A stretch of 64,000 nucleotides of DNA from Whitmania pigra. Taxonomy: Eukaryota; Annelida; Clitellata; Hirudinida; Haemopidae. The position numbers and the translations under genes were made by a program. Shown piece by piece: positions 25,401 through 34,074 of this stretch. The notes under the pieces are model-generated. The model did not search any database and was not told the origin of the DNA. It worked only from the letters and a program-made list of their open reading frames with translations. The first letter of the stretch is position 1, and each line of letters starts with the position of its first letter. Location: assembly GCA_021613335.1 (NCBI GenBank), contig JAJTWR010000454.1, positions 144,001 through 208,000 of the forward strand. The letters run 5' to 3'.

Positions 25401-28400
25401 CACTGATGCCATTTTCACAACCATCACTTAGGTTGCCATCACTTTTATCATCGAGACAATTTTCATTTTCATTGTTGACTATTACGGGGTCATTATTTTT
25501 GGATTGGTTGGTTAAGTAATCAATATTGCACATGTCATTCTGAAAGCTATCTAAATCATTATCTTCACCCCTCTTTTCCATACTATCAATACTTGGGTGA
25601 TGTTTAGAATGACAATAACCGTACTCAATGCGATCAACGTACGAGCTTTTGTTTTCTTCGACAACATCTTCTTCCTCGCCGACTACATTGGTATTATCAT
25701 CATCGGAATTATCAGTAATATTATCCCAAAGCTTTTCCTCGTTTGTTAAGCGGGTTTCGTCTTCAGAATCGACGTAGGATCCGAACAAACTGATCCCGTC
25801 GTGCTCTTCAAAATGACTTTGGAAAACAGGGGACTTAGAATGATTGTCTTTGTCGTCATCATCGCTATCACCATCACTAGGAGACGTAGAGCGCATCGAT
25901 TCGACGAAACTCGTACAATCTACTTCTCCGTCGTTACTACATTGCATATAGTGATAGTGGCAGTTGAGAGCATAGTTACCAAAATCAATTTCATCACCCT
26001 GGTTACTGCATCTGTCCATTTTATCATCATTATTGAAAGATTTATTTAAAATTCTTGTGTTGTCAATTGCTTTATGGACATCATCGGCTTCGTTGCGATT
26101 GCCTATTGCAATTTCTTGGTCTGCAACATCATTAACACTATCATCATCATCACTTACATTTCTCTCAGATTTATCATCATTGTGAATCATCTCTCCACAT
26201 TGTTCAACATTTTTATTATTTTTGGAATCATTGTCATGGATGAAATCATTTGCAAAGCTTTCTTGATCTAGTTTGGTTTGTTTTTCATCCTCATCAGTGT
26301 CAGTACCGTGACAGTCAGTTTCTACTTGCTGGTCGTGCCTCGATTTTTCCAAGTACAATGTGTCTGGGGAATCATGAAAAGAGGACGAAACCATATTAGA
26401 ATTTGAAAGTCTATTATCCTTTCTGACATTCTCTGAAAATGAATCATCATCCATGGTTTCAAAACTCTCACAAAAGTGATTCTCTTTGGACCCAAAAAAT
26501 TCAGAATCATTTAATTTTGTTGATTTTTCTTTCAAAATGATACTTGTGCTGAATTCCTTGTTGAAATCAACGTTAAAGCTCACTACAGGCGAAGACGTGC
26601 GATCACCAGTACCGAGACTCGATACTTTGGACGTAACTCCCGAATCGATGGTCATTTGCGATGCATCCGAATGATTGGCATCGAGGCTAATTTTTCCATC
26701 CATAGAATTAAGGATGCATTGGTCAATTAGATCAAATTCAAATGGAGAGTTGTTATTAAGATCTGCGTTGTTAAACTTGCAATCATCATTTGAAACATAT
26801 CCTACGTGCTCTTGATCAGATAACTTCATTGAAATGTCACTTTGGGAAAGCAAACCATCATCATCACCATCATGCTTGAATTTGTCATTGTCATCATGGA
26901 TATCATCACACAAATGTTTCACATTCAAGGGATAAGTATGAAGGAAACCATCTTTAACAGAAAGTTGTGCAAAATGCGGAGAATCGAGAACATCGTGTGT
27001 GAGATCATCCTTCTGAAGACTGGGTGGCATGGATGAAATTTCATTGTGCTTGTTCACATCATTATTATCTTTCTCAATCAAGGTATCATGAGCAATGCTT
27101 GACTCCATATTGGCATTACCACCACTGTAAGATGGCATTTCATTTTTACAATCGGGCTTCTTTGAATCTTCGCTCTTCTCTAGCTCTTCGACAACAGATA
27201 CCCAATTGCAATCGAGGAGGTCATTAATGTTGCTTGATTGTGATTGGTGTGCTTCATCAAAGTCAACATTATTTTTCTGGTTTTCAATCCAAGACTTTGT
27301 ACTAACAGCAGTTTGAAGAGATTTTGTAGAATGATGTTGTGAATCAAACTCTTTGGTTTCGTTGCAAAAGGATAAAATGCTTATTACTGAATTTTCAGCA
27401 TCTTTTATATCATTACTGAGACAAAGACTAGAAGTTTGCAATCTGTCATGAATACAATCGGTTTTAAGATTAACAGCAGGAATCTCGTGAAAATCTTTGA
27501 GATTTTCATCATTGCAAGAGTTGCCCTTCGTTGGCACAACTTCACTGTTCAAATTACATGTATCACCATCAACATGGCAACTAAGACATCCATTAGATTC
27601 TTTATACTCAAAGTTATGGCATATTGTCAAATCTTGATGATGCTGACTGTCTGTTTTCATTTGGCTCTGTTTAGGATCACCAACTTTACTGGCATTAGGA
27701 TCAATATCCACATTAACAAAAATAGGTATGTTTTGATGCACTGAAAAGATACTTCTCTTATCAAATTCCTCATTGCTTGAGCCATCCACAATCTCCTCTG
27801 TACCGGTCTCATTACAATAGACGACTTTATGAATGACATTCGAATGTTTCGGCTTAGACGTCCGGCAATATTTTTTTCTGATCGTTTTGAGACGTCGTGC
27901 TTGCAGCTTTTTTACAGACTTTGCAACATTTTTCAATTGCAAATTACCTGGATATTTCAAATTATGTGATTTCTTAAACTTATTCGAGCACTTCTTAAAA
28001 AGAACGACATCCGAATCATCTTTACAAAAGTTCTTTTTACTAATCTCCGAGGACTGACTTTCACAACCGGCCATTTGATCTAGAACGTTAGCATTGTGCA
28101 ATAGTGAATTATTGTTTGAACTGATATTTTCCAATCTTGTAGTCACTTCACTATCGAGGCCTCCAACACTCGACATACTTTCATCATCCTTTTTAGAATC
28201 TAAAGCACAACCATGATTTTTAAAACTGAGAAAGTTTCTGAATTTTTCAAAGTTGAAACAAACATCTTTCTCCAGTTGGAATGAAGTATTCTGAACAAAG
28301 CTGCACTCCGTCATTTCCGAAGGAACCGAATCCGTTGAAGGAGCATCGGCCGGAAAAAGTATCTCGTCGCGAGATGAAGATACAACGGGCGAAGAAGTTG

Positions 28401-29448
28401 GAGTTTTGGCAGGAGTCGACGGTGTTGGCAGCAGAGAAGAATTCAATGAAGCGGAAAAGGATGATTTTGAGTCATCGCAGATTGCAATAATAACTTGTGA
28501 AGTTCCAACTGGGCTTTGAATTGCATTGCTTTTGACACCATCGGATTCTCTCGTTTTACTGGCAACTGTCGAAGAACTTTCGACGACTGTCAAAGAACGT
28601 TCGGCAGATCCGACATTTTTGGAGCAGAGTTTCGTGTTCTTAGCAAAGATCTCGCTCAACTTTTTGTTGAAAACAATAACTTTATTGGCTAGAACATCAT
28701 CATCAGACAAGTTTGTCAATTTGCTACTCATTTTGTTGATTTTTTCATTGTGGAACTTTTTACAAATGTCAAATATATTGGACTTTGGATCATAATTTGT
28801 GTTGTTAAATTGATGTGTATGAATTTCAGAAGGCAAAGTTGTAAGATGTCCTGTACATTCCTTGCTGATTGAAATGCAGGTATGATGAGGAATGCAGATA
28901 TTTGGAAATGGACTTTGTTCGTCTACTGCGTTTTTACGATCATCATCGGAACGAGCAACGCTAGAACATAAATTGTCCGAAGGCTTTATTGCCTCTGCTT
29001 TTGGCTGAAAAGTTTTTTCTTTGTTTTTTGTCAAGGAAAAACAACCTGAATTTTTCATGTCTTGAAGTTTCTCACTAAACTTTTTAATATTCAAATGCAT
29101 GCTTTTTCTTGGCTTTTCAATCCTGCTTTGCCCATTCACAGAAATCAAATCGTTCGCCTTGTTACCGAATGCCTGAAATGCCTTGTCATCGAGCGACCTT
29201 TCACCGAAATCATGGTTGGTCTTCATCCTCTTGCAAGTATCCTCTACATCAGCAAGCTTCCTCTTTGGACCAAACTTTTCCATGCACTCTGTTATGATTT
29301 TCAATCTCCTTGAATCATAGTCCAGTTTGCTAACAAGGGTTTTTGGATTGGGATCCAACCGAAATTTCTTTGAGGAACTTTTAGAATAGCATTTGACAAA
29401 AAAATCTTCGCAAGCGTTATCTCCCAGCGACGTGCAATTTCGTTCCAT
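16486..29448 (-). CDS. Giant single-exon acidic Asp/Ser/Asn-rich protein of unknown function (about 4,320 aa)
   Basis: One uninterrupted 13-kb reading frame. The upstream in-frame Met at 29484 is possible, but an acceptor-like TTTTCAG lies between it and Met-29448 (MERNC), so I start at the latter. Layout: basic N-terminus (GPKRKLADVEDTCKRMK); a Lys/Arg-rich patch near residues 515-545 (VAKSVKKLQARRLKTIRKKY); about 3,000 residues dominated by Asp, Ser, Asn, Glu and His with runs of Asp, many of which would suit casein kinase 2; a basic aromatic block near residues 3640-3690 (HWKYSRLDYIIQKFQKLKF); and a roughly 650-residue C-terminal region rich in Tyr, His, Ser and Pro. I see no signal peptide, membrane span or catalytic motif. 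Composition suggests a largely disordered nuclear protein. I recognise no family. Confidence 0.82.
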   Translation of the reverse strand: MERNCTSLGDNACEDFFVKCYSKSSSKKFRLDPNPKTLVSKLDYDSRRLKIITECMEKFGPKRKLADVEDTCKRMKTNHDFGERSLDDKAFQAFGNKANDLISVNGQSRIEKPRKSMHLNIKKFSEKLQDMKNSGCFSLTKNKEKTFQPKAEAIKPSDNLCSSVARSDDDRKNAVDEQSPFPNICIPHHTCISISKECTGHLTTLPSEIHTHQFNNTNYDPKSNIFDICKKFHNEKINKMSSKLTNLSDDDVLANKVIVFNKKLSEIFAKNTKLCSKNVGSAERSLTVVESSSTVASKTRESDGVKSNAIQSPVGTSQVIIAICDDSKSSFSASLNSSLLPTPSTPAKTPTSSPVVSSSRDEILFPADAPSTDSVPSEMTECSFVQNTSFQLEKDVCFNFEKFRNFLSFKNHGCALDSKKDDESMSSVGGLDSEVTTRLENISSNNNSLLHNANVLDQMAGCESQSSEISKKNFCKDDSDVVLFKKCSNKFKKSHNLKYPGNLQLKNVAKSVKKLQARRLKTIRKKYCRTSKPKHSNVIHKVVYCNETGTEEIVDGSSNEEFDKRSIFSVHQNIPIFVNVDIDPNASKVGDPKQSQMKTDSQHHQDLTICHNFEYKESNGCLSCHVDGDTCNLNSEVVPTKGNSCNDENLKDFHEIPAVNLKTDCIHDRLQTSSLCLSNDIKDAENSVISILSFCNETKEFDSQHHSTKSLQTAVSTKSWIENQKNNVDFDEAHQSQSSNINDLLDCNWVSVVEELEKSEDSKKPDCKNEMPSYSGGNANMESSIAHDTLIEKDNNDVNKHNEISSMPPSLQKDDLTHDVLDSPHFAQLSVKDGFLHTYPLNVKHLCDDIHDDNDKFKHDGDDDGLLSQSDISMKLSDQEHVGYVSNDDCKFNNADLNNNSPFEFDLIDQCILNSMDGKISLDANHSDASQMTIDSGVTSKVSSLGTGDRTSSPVVSFNVDFNKEFSTSIILKEKSTKLNDSEFFGSKENHFCESFETMDDDSFSENVRKDNRLSNSNMVSSSFHDSPDTLYLEKSRHDQQVETDCHGTDTDEDEKQTKLDQESFANDFIHDNDSKNNKNVEQCGEMIHNDDKSERNVSDDDDSVNDVADQEIAIGNRNEADDVHKAIDNTRILNKSFNNDDKMDRCSNQGDEIDFGNYALNCHYHYMQCSNDGEVDCTSFVESMRSTSPSDGDSDDDDKDNHSKSPVFQSHFEEHDGISLFGSYVDSEDETRLTNEEKLWDNITDNSDDDNTNVVGEEEDVVEENKSSYVDRIEYGYCHSKHHPSIDSMEKRGEDNDLDSFQNDMCNIDYLTNQSKNNDPVIVNNENENCLDDKSDGNLSDGCENGISGDYNDIGVNNNNDDDSLNNNLYFENSGSSKNMTLLTTEDHWLSDISITDSDDDSSNSADSSYVDNEYHPKEIRSGKESDVGDINDFNNEDNFDQEVSRSSSAAENSISDIEVKCCKTNNKLDKHPSSNLSLYSNAESERDSSTPPRDDECAERSVGSIDYNEESWSDDCDELDAVIVNEASDPCPNDVTSTDDDCNSRTSDEMNSKQLFGDGISSSDESSSSADECRSNIHDDVGFPFGCDEEQCYRSLTTGCDVNVNSNDGNNSETNLIEAKGTSKFQGGINAVQGTFDKNEAYVYSKNGSDADDSNVDDNFGSPNYYSYEDEMNVHTGNKHFVKMNGKENGFDKHCDSPSRNTDAADVSENSSSSSEADEEECNSDIKDSGCYEDEGILFDNYHNSRLPDHGEEDGIVSNDFNFSGNDNGKGSRNECETNASDDHCHFVDTHPSHSESSRVDQSVSDNSLTSYQNFPNDCPGKLEPFDPALNTDSYPTNENCETLQTEMLCNLAIKSDLDFDNDLIDRQYNEIGGSHDKLYCAATTVGQCIDGDQKVSFPDPMSTNVQSMMAEYAEIYNRMGYSNSSIDLCSRFRNSQLSVTDLFADFDDSYAGYPENQVNDIYKQYSLASTYRDLYVAYNYTNGYDFYRHYNDIIKMHCRSYNYEPTSDEENNGLDLRIKTNQSRDAGSHEQESSRKENDVPGINNISEVVPMGLNLDTGKLVAGSVSPSDFKNKIFMEKQCDDDDDDIDEKYCTWEEISRASYHENSSAFCSSDVNIAFNDSDFRKKAMVYKELNEDCNRADSGGDDDDDDETVRIDDFVDFGNQTIIKEKNEAFLNVDGNTAKEIEGDMLRVEGLNGRELVQACKTSNEQLHDFDEGESENYEINTSNEFKLNVSKGAIATDNSNDKGESISIDQYLYMKTDEKRSQSGHNSTCNGEFHKFHDDRDIGEGIHDTCDDIPEKQTCGADSQNWGKSFDEALPLSCSESNFPIDNENVSDGDKDVDDQISQNSTDHAFLKTLTPSCDSNFEQEEKCYYSSGGQNFNEAMNFLHEKIPSPLNLTLKEFSGVAKSHEFEKICNLELKETEAADEEHSISHQGSTLCDFKEIGQSLNMNAIHLNSDINFNTLDNFVSEETRPICSDKMNVNDGNITMKSVSSPALDEQFSSENTIDDGSDSQQKIIHDEVDSNDGGKAYVCSKDVNHEIVIYDNKQRICDEDRVMDPSEDDITELNKGNAVAQGRESSHHQEVETSHTLDEKHDPQEDSLDHSVNHNFNSFLFSANMPCVSYHGDETIENFQTIDYGNDRNTSGDDITFDCTGCMDIEQSIEDSDIKDHDNGSTNDLHFVTLSEDNEKNATSEHLRNFMDDDGDEHDFLGNESVNIQRDFSNDGPHAIISCKEPMEDTCSNEQTKFSNPSNCNNKTALDDASLLHDGNQANTKNPSGYDICIFNDNPNQRCEEKGNSDLEVHNASPPQVLNRNDEQYEDYVISTEEYDDFAHNNFDHNNDSIGKGLDNQGITEDYSKESLEAISRVDEKESKDLESEVRTTYNGNNNNHQDILDERNLEIFSNYNKTSDGTFVVSRDECDFDCTREDSNNVDFCGSPHLDSSSPAKTRCYSGDKTNSQMIEKSQITFGIASNLMEDSSDVHAKNMDFCAESASVCFSASHDTSPRSNCKENHSTVDHCKANGLEKTCKLGDCYASEDSLSKSTQSNQVDDLDRSDLKSSESSNGLGLILDKFGDKSSNGELCNLSVCSTESYIPVQSPHEKVNKFEVNVEADFDNILESEVSSIHKNDERCVECREVETTICSLKPCSNKSKEDSSNDTANIGDLADSADQVEHTVEDDVSSPPRINLIENNHDEHICVNNKLSNDFECSKGDSHDEHTNDNNKLSDDFEHSKSDYNPDVRDEMTADDTRNKHDLQKSARNVFDDMMISLTSMPLKFEEFTLERVISNESKQADPMVNTSGEKLEAMSPTHPFCSAKMTNSNSLSQNITNARCISERSIETPTPKKDLVESNIKYQDNMSEKSLTNLLDGFEFSKRNCQAQSGIGPQSSSNSFFQVQSDMSGMLQEEPVDDDPEELQAAVESILNIDFFSSKYADDEDLHQIENNEFVDRYDCNYFSNADRSPVLPSLEKGDAIDFMSSDILNGEEDDEDEASRDGKELAMKFYSTCQQKDPDNRTYNIHTPTLSLASQSGLEGSNISAESSSSAMEVSNSMDEIPSECLPQGNKANFFKSFKSKWLSMNNNSDPKHFDKQALSLMSEKTSKAMYCRSLAEKNKKRKNLKKQRKARHWKYSRLDYIIQKFQKLKFQAQRRKQLIQRWGKKSVKNTEAENYFIACFKSKLYIGYEPNDDFSLNDFKNKNIFYLGSPCGMSSCSFFRESERREHLNGPEASGHEKYLLRKPVFLYESGCLGNQRSFVKLLSKPKLPPVNQKQNSCHDKASTAMQHHPSSSCSYKDTMSQGNSQNLSCIISADVKNSFDASYGFKDDSYAMMASERKRAYHCPNDVVELDNMPKETFQTKCKGDMLEMKCPSMPYYDESINSSGTHIIRAKPEPHYNIHLDHLPSYAELNNVCTLQRVKVANRPIRPTPLYKESFSGFPAMGQGFPNYRLTHLSARNIGEACCLPASDNVYKGQPGILPENSASTFVSQMKNGLQTHLASRLNLPPVHGYVSNLTNPRMVVNQNDCHMFGANYIDHSSRHSIHPESYHLQRHYIPYADFQAPYRYSVSYSGYPSSGSLKIGAQGSTVPQTDEAEQCHTVIDNNGHRAALRSQTTDNDSFKHSHIHSFNSKDVFDLREVYLPRNSSDMSSYSMLKLKAKKSEQPTSLDHNFSRNKLDKKKDVVLHPANISDLHDVASKDGGNRLGNRAQGSLKANYQIETLLMNPGNVRTRNYKQTALSSNPPISHPYYQPNVNAGFTEIPIYKFYPDTFCNYSASVADHPNNNHYNPSRNYRGNVNLSNVYRYSLSSDKFNGNLH
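19731..19862. repeat. 66-bp tandem duplication inside the giant ORF
   Basis: Two adjacent 66-base units encode two diverged 22-residue copies, each with the pattern HDEH, NNKLS, DFE, SK. The period is a multiple of three, so the frame is kept. Confidence 0.8.
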
Positions 29449-30210
29449 TAGTGTAGTTCTGAAAACTTGTAAGTGGACTTTCAACCTGTCGCCATCGTTC
29501 TTTGCGAAACTGTTATTTCCGTCTGTTTATATTGATCGATAAAATCTAGAGTATTCGACATAAACTGAACTTAAAACATATCATCAGATATAAAGCAAAC
29601 ATTTCGAACAAGCCAAATATACCTCTGATGGTATCGCTTCATCCAACATTAGATTTCCCAGGAACGTATGTTATGAGCAGTTCAAGGGCTAAGAACGCAA
29701 AACGAATGCTAGCAGTAATATTTTACACAGAGCAATAAAATGACGATTATCAAATTAAAAAATAGTAAATATTGCATATATGACACTCAGTCTTAGAAGG
29801 TGTAAGGCCCAAAGGCTACCAAGATCGGCAACGCAAAAACATGACAACAAAGTTCTGTTATGTTTTCATGATCACCAAGCAAAAGGTGTTTGCATAATTT
29901 CGAAACAAGTGGCAATTGTCACTTTACAATTGCAAATAGAAATGACTTAAGTATTACATTTTATATCAATAATTACTACCTCAGTTATTAATAATTGTAA
30001 AATTCATTATTGAATTCGACAGAACTTGATTAAATAGATTAATTAAATAATAAAATTTAATGCAAATAACATTAAATTAAAAACCTAATTTTATATTTAT
30101 ATTTCTAGCTGTTATTACTACAAGTTTGAAATTTAAAAGTTGGGTTCACAGAAATAAACAATAATATCGGCAGCTAAACTAATGCTTTGAGTAAATGGTT
30201 TTGGTGAAAC
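29449..30210. promoter_or_regulatory. Divergent promoter region giant ORF / cyclin C
   Basis: The two start codons are opposed across 762 AT-rich bases. The part next to the giant ORF likely includes a 5'UTR intron or trans-splice acceptor (TTTTCAG, 11 bases before its ATG). I recognise no other motif. Confidence 0.45.
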
Positions 30211-33200
30211 ATGGCTGGCAACTTCTGGCACAGTAGTCATTAGTGAGTTTAACTCATTCGAGCTTAAATAATAAATTAAATTAAATGTCACTAATTTTTT
30301 AACTATTTCTAATTCTAAGCCAGCAATGGATTTTGGATAGGTCCGACTTGTTGAGGGAAAGACATGAAGATCTTTTGGTACTAACTCCAGATGAATACCA
30401 GAAAATTATAATATTTTTTGCCAATGGTTAGTATTAAATTGCAATTTTGACACAGTTGCAAGAACAATTATCTTACTTTCATATTTTAGTGATTCAGGTC
30501 ATGGGAGAGAACTTGAAGATGAGGCAGCAAGTTATAGCCACAGCTACCATTTATTTTAAAAGGTTTTACGCGAGGTTAATATGCAGTTTTAGGTCTTTTA
30601 TTTGTCAAACTAAATGATAAAATGCACGTCTTAAAATATAAAAATTAGATAATTGCAGTAACTATGCAAATGCATTATATGCATTTGAAGTATGATGCAT
30701 ACATTAACAAAAATAAGTTTTACCATTTACAAGTCGAACATAATAAGAATAATTGAAAAATTACTTGAATTATTTATAAAGACATCTTATTTATAAATTT
30801 TGTAAATGGCAATTCGTCAGGAATTCACTGAAATGCATTGATCCTTTACTGGTTGCTCCAACCTGTATATTCCTGGCATCTAAAGTTGAGGTCAACAAAT
30901 CAATACATTAACATTGTTCTAGATATTTATTGTGCTATTATCTAGTTTGAAATAATGCTTAAACTATTTATGTAGAAATTTAAATTTTGCATATGAGTGT
31001 TAATGTTGACATTCAAGCATCTTATAAAGTTGTGTGTTTAAGCATTATTTTTGTTGTTTTGCAGGAGTTTGGTGTTGTCTCCAATACAAGGCTCACCACT
31101 TGTTGCCAGCAAGTTTGTTAGTATAGTATTATTGTTATTAGTTTTATTTTTATTATTGTTGTTGTTAATAATATTGTTACATTGCAATTCAGCATAACTC
31201 TTTTCTGCATTGTTTTAATTTATAATGGCATTACAGCTATTGATGCTTTATGCTAAGTATTGCAATATTATAGAAATACTTAAGTTTAAAATAATTTTAA
31301 AATGTCATAAGCGTTCTAAATAATGCCGTTATTTTTGTTCGGCAAAATCTCATGGTCTCGTAATGTTTATCGGTTTAAAAATTTATTAAAAATAAATCTA
31401 ATGTTTATCAGTTTAAAAATTTATTAAAAATAAATCTAATGTTTATCGGTTTAAAAATTTATTAAAAATAAATCTAATGTTTATCGGTTTAAAAATTCAT
31501 TTGACTCCAGTAAAAGCCAAGTTCAGCTACGCCTTCCCTCAGGACTTTTCGTACAGGATGCATCAAATTCTTGAATGTGAATTCTATCTTCTTGAAACAA
31601 TGGTAGACACCAATCCAGATTTTTTCAGGCAGAATTTTATGTGCTTAAATCATTATCAGTAATATTGTTTATTGACATTAATGATTTTAATAAACAATCG
31701 AAAGGAGATTTTTAATTGCGATGCCTTTGATACGTGCTTGGCTCTACTGCCCAAATAATAATGACACGTCGTTTAGTAATTACTACGATAATACTCGCCC
31801 AAATATAATTTTGTAAATGTCAGAAATAACTTCCTCTGCAGGACTGCTGTTTGATCCTGTACCATCCTTATCGTCCGTTGCTCCAGTACGTGCAAGACCT
31901 TAACCACGACGAGTCCCTGCTTCAATTGTCTTGGTGAGTTCATCTATTTTCGTGTATTACGACGTTTAAAATGGATCTTCGACCCAGCCTAGGCTGCCGG
32001 AAAGCATTTATCGCGTAAATGGTCGATTGCAGTGCGATTCGAACTGTGCAAAAAATTTGCCAAATGTCCGAAGGGGATTTACTTTGTCGGTCTGATCATT
32101 TTATTATTAAAAATTTAATCTTTAGACCGACGGTTATTGCATGTGCTAGTAAAGCAGTTTAATTACTAATTAGCATCATCTTTTATTAGTTCTATTACAA
32201 AAAAATATTTGTCTCCAGGAGAATAATAAACGACAGCCTGAGAACCGACGTTTCTCTCCTCTATCCACCCTACATGATTGCTCTCGGTAATTAGAATTTA
32301 TTTTAGACGTCGCCATTTTTAAACAGATTTTAGTCTTGTTAATCAATAAGCATCAACACCAATATCTTGATACAAGATTTTATCATTGCTTTCGACAATT
32401 CAAATCATCTCTTTTTTCACGAGGCTCAATTGGGCCATTAAAGAGCTCAATATTAGGCGGATTCAATGTTAACATAATTAGTATGAAAATCTTTAGTCAA
32501 CAACTAGATGTTTGAATGTTACAAAAAGTGCATGGATGGTTAAATTGTTATTTGTTTCATTAATTTTTAATTATTGCAACATCTTAGCCGCCCTTCATCT
32601 GTCTTCTGTGATCCTCTCGAAGGACCTCAAGACGTGGTTTGCCGAACTCTCCGTGGACTTGGACAAGGTAGCATGCGTGTTTTCGTTGTGATGCTAGCAA
32701 TTGCGAGGAATTCCAAAAGTTGAATTTCATATTAAAAGGGCTGGAATGCCAATGATTTGTAGGATGATGGCTATTTTTATAATGCTGTCCACAAAAAACC
32801 AGCTTTTTAATTTCTTTTTACCTATGACCTCGATGTCCAGATCATCGAAATAACGAGGGACTTGATGGCTCTCTATGACCTCTGGAAAACTTATGATGAA
32901 AAGAAAGACATTCCTGCCATTTTGGCAAAAATGCCAAAACCCAAAGTCACCCCATCCAGGTTTGATCAGAAACTTATTGTAGATGTCTGTTCTAAATTGA
33001 ATTTGAATTCCAAATCATCCTAGTTATGCAATGGACTTTAATTAGTTAAAAATAAATAAATTGAATTTGCCTGTAATACAATAGTGCACATAATATTAAA
33101 TAGTTATTAGTTTAATTATTGGTTAACTAATTATAAATTATGTAATAATATTGCATTAATTAAAATATATGTAATTAGTTGTTGATTCATTTTTTATTAG

Positions 33201-33331
33201 GCCAATAAAATAGTTATTTTTCTTCTTTTCACTTGATTTTTATTTGGTTTAGGCCTCCATCTCAGGGAGCAAACAATCAGGATCCAACGAACCAGCAGTC
33301 ACAACAGAATCAAATGATGTCTGGGGTTTAA
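30211..33331 (+). CDS. CCNC: Cyclin C, Mediator kinase-module cyclin
   Basis: Cyclin C pairs with CDK8/CDK19 in the Mediator kinase module and regulates RNA polymerase II transcription. Eleven exons: 30211-30242, 30320-30426, 30490-30574, 30821-30890, 31065-31116, 31511-31602, 31842-31933, 32219-32286, 32588-32667, 32841-32959, 33253-33331; every phase agrees, giving 291 aa (human 283). It starts MAGNFWHSSHY exactly as the family does. It keeps LRERHEDL, RQQVIATATIYFKRFYAR, APTCIFLASKVEEFG, FSYAFPQDFSYRM, YHPYRPLLQYVQDL, and AKMPKPK near a Gln-rich tail. Exon 2 uses acceptor CTAAG, and exon 5 ends at GTTAGT rather than the earlier GT. Confidence 0.97.
31361..31500. repeat. 38-bp tandem repeat in cyclin C intron 5
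   Basis: Units start at 31361, 31399, 31437 and 31475; about 3.7 copies, nearly identical (one G/A change). The last copy runs almost up to the exon 6 acceptor at 31510. Confidence 0.9.
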
Positions 33332-34074
33332 TGCTTCCTGCATGACGTGAAAAAGTCGAAAACTGATTTGTAAGACGATAACAGCAACAAATTACAACCA
33401 CAAAAATCAATTTGGAACAGATTTGTGTTATCTACACTTTTTCCTTAAATTTCGTTATCATCAGGTTGATTAAAAACGCTGCATGTGGTTAATAAAACAA
33501 TTCTTGTAGTCATTATGCCGTGGTAAATCTCTTTCTAGTTTAGAGTCGATTATAAATGATTAAGTAGAAGGTCTGTGTTCGGTGAACCCTGTTGTTGCAC
33601 CTGAAATTACTTTAAAGTTTACTGGTAGTTGAATTAAGTAGAGCCTATTTTCTGGCCATCGTCAAGCTAATTGAAAGGGTTTTCAGGTTATGCCCAACGG
33701 ACATGGTTGGGTAACAACTTTTTAAAATAGAAAAAAGACGATTTAAAGTCTTTTAGTCATAAAAAGTCATAAAGACTTATTGTGATGCGCTCATTTATAA
33801 AACGTAGAATTTCCCGAGATTTATCATCGCTTATAGAAATCATTTCTGCCGGTAAGCTTAATTGAGCTCGTTAGTGTTTTATGCTTAATATATTTAGAAT
33901 GTCTGCGCAATCTCTCAATTATTTCGCCTATCGATCAAATTGATTAGACTCAGGGTTTTAAGATGTTCGACGGAATAATTTGAAGTTTAATACACATTTA
34001 ATTATGACCCATTTATTAGCACAATTGACGAATGTTAAATGAGAATCTCAAACTTTTGCCTAATTATCTAGAAC
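33332..34074. other. Cyclin C 3'UTR and upstream region of THAP gene
   Basis: Contains the cyclin C poly(A) signal, then AT-rich sequence with no gene I can see. ATTATCTAG, acceptor-like, lies 3 bases before the next ATG. Confidence 0.5.
33491..33496 (+). terminator. poly(A) signal of cyclin C
   Basis: AATAAA about 160 bases after the cyclin C stop codon. Confidence 0.65.

Noticed and set aside
19949..28795. Many short frames on the plus strand and other frames opposite the giant ORF
   Set aside because: They are mirror images of its Asp/Ser/Asn codons (runs of CAT and ATC on the other strand), have no similarity, and vanish when the giant frame is accepted.
31361..31500. A CRISPR-like array
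   Set aside because: The copies are directly adjacent with no unique spacers; it is a simple 38-bp tandem repeat in an animal intron.
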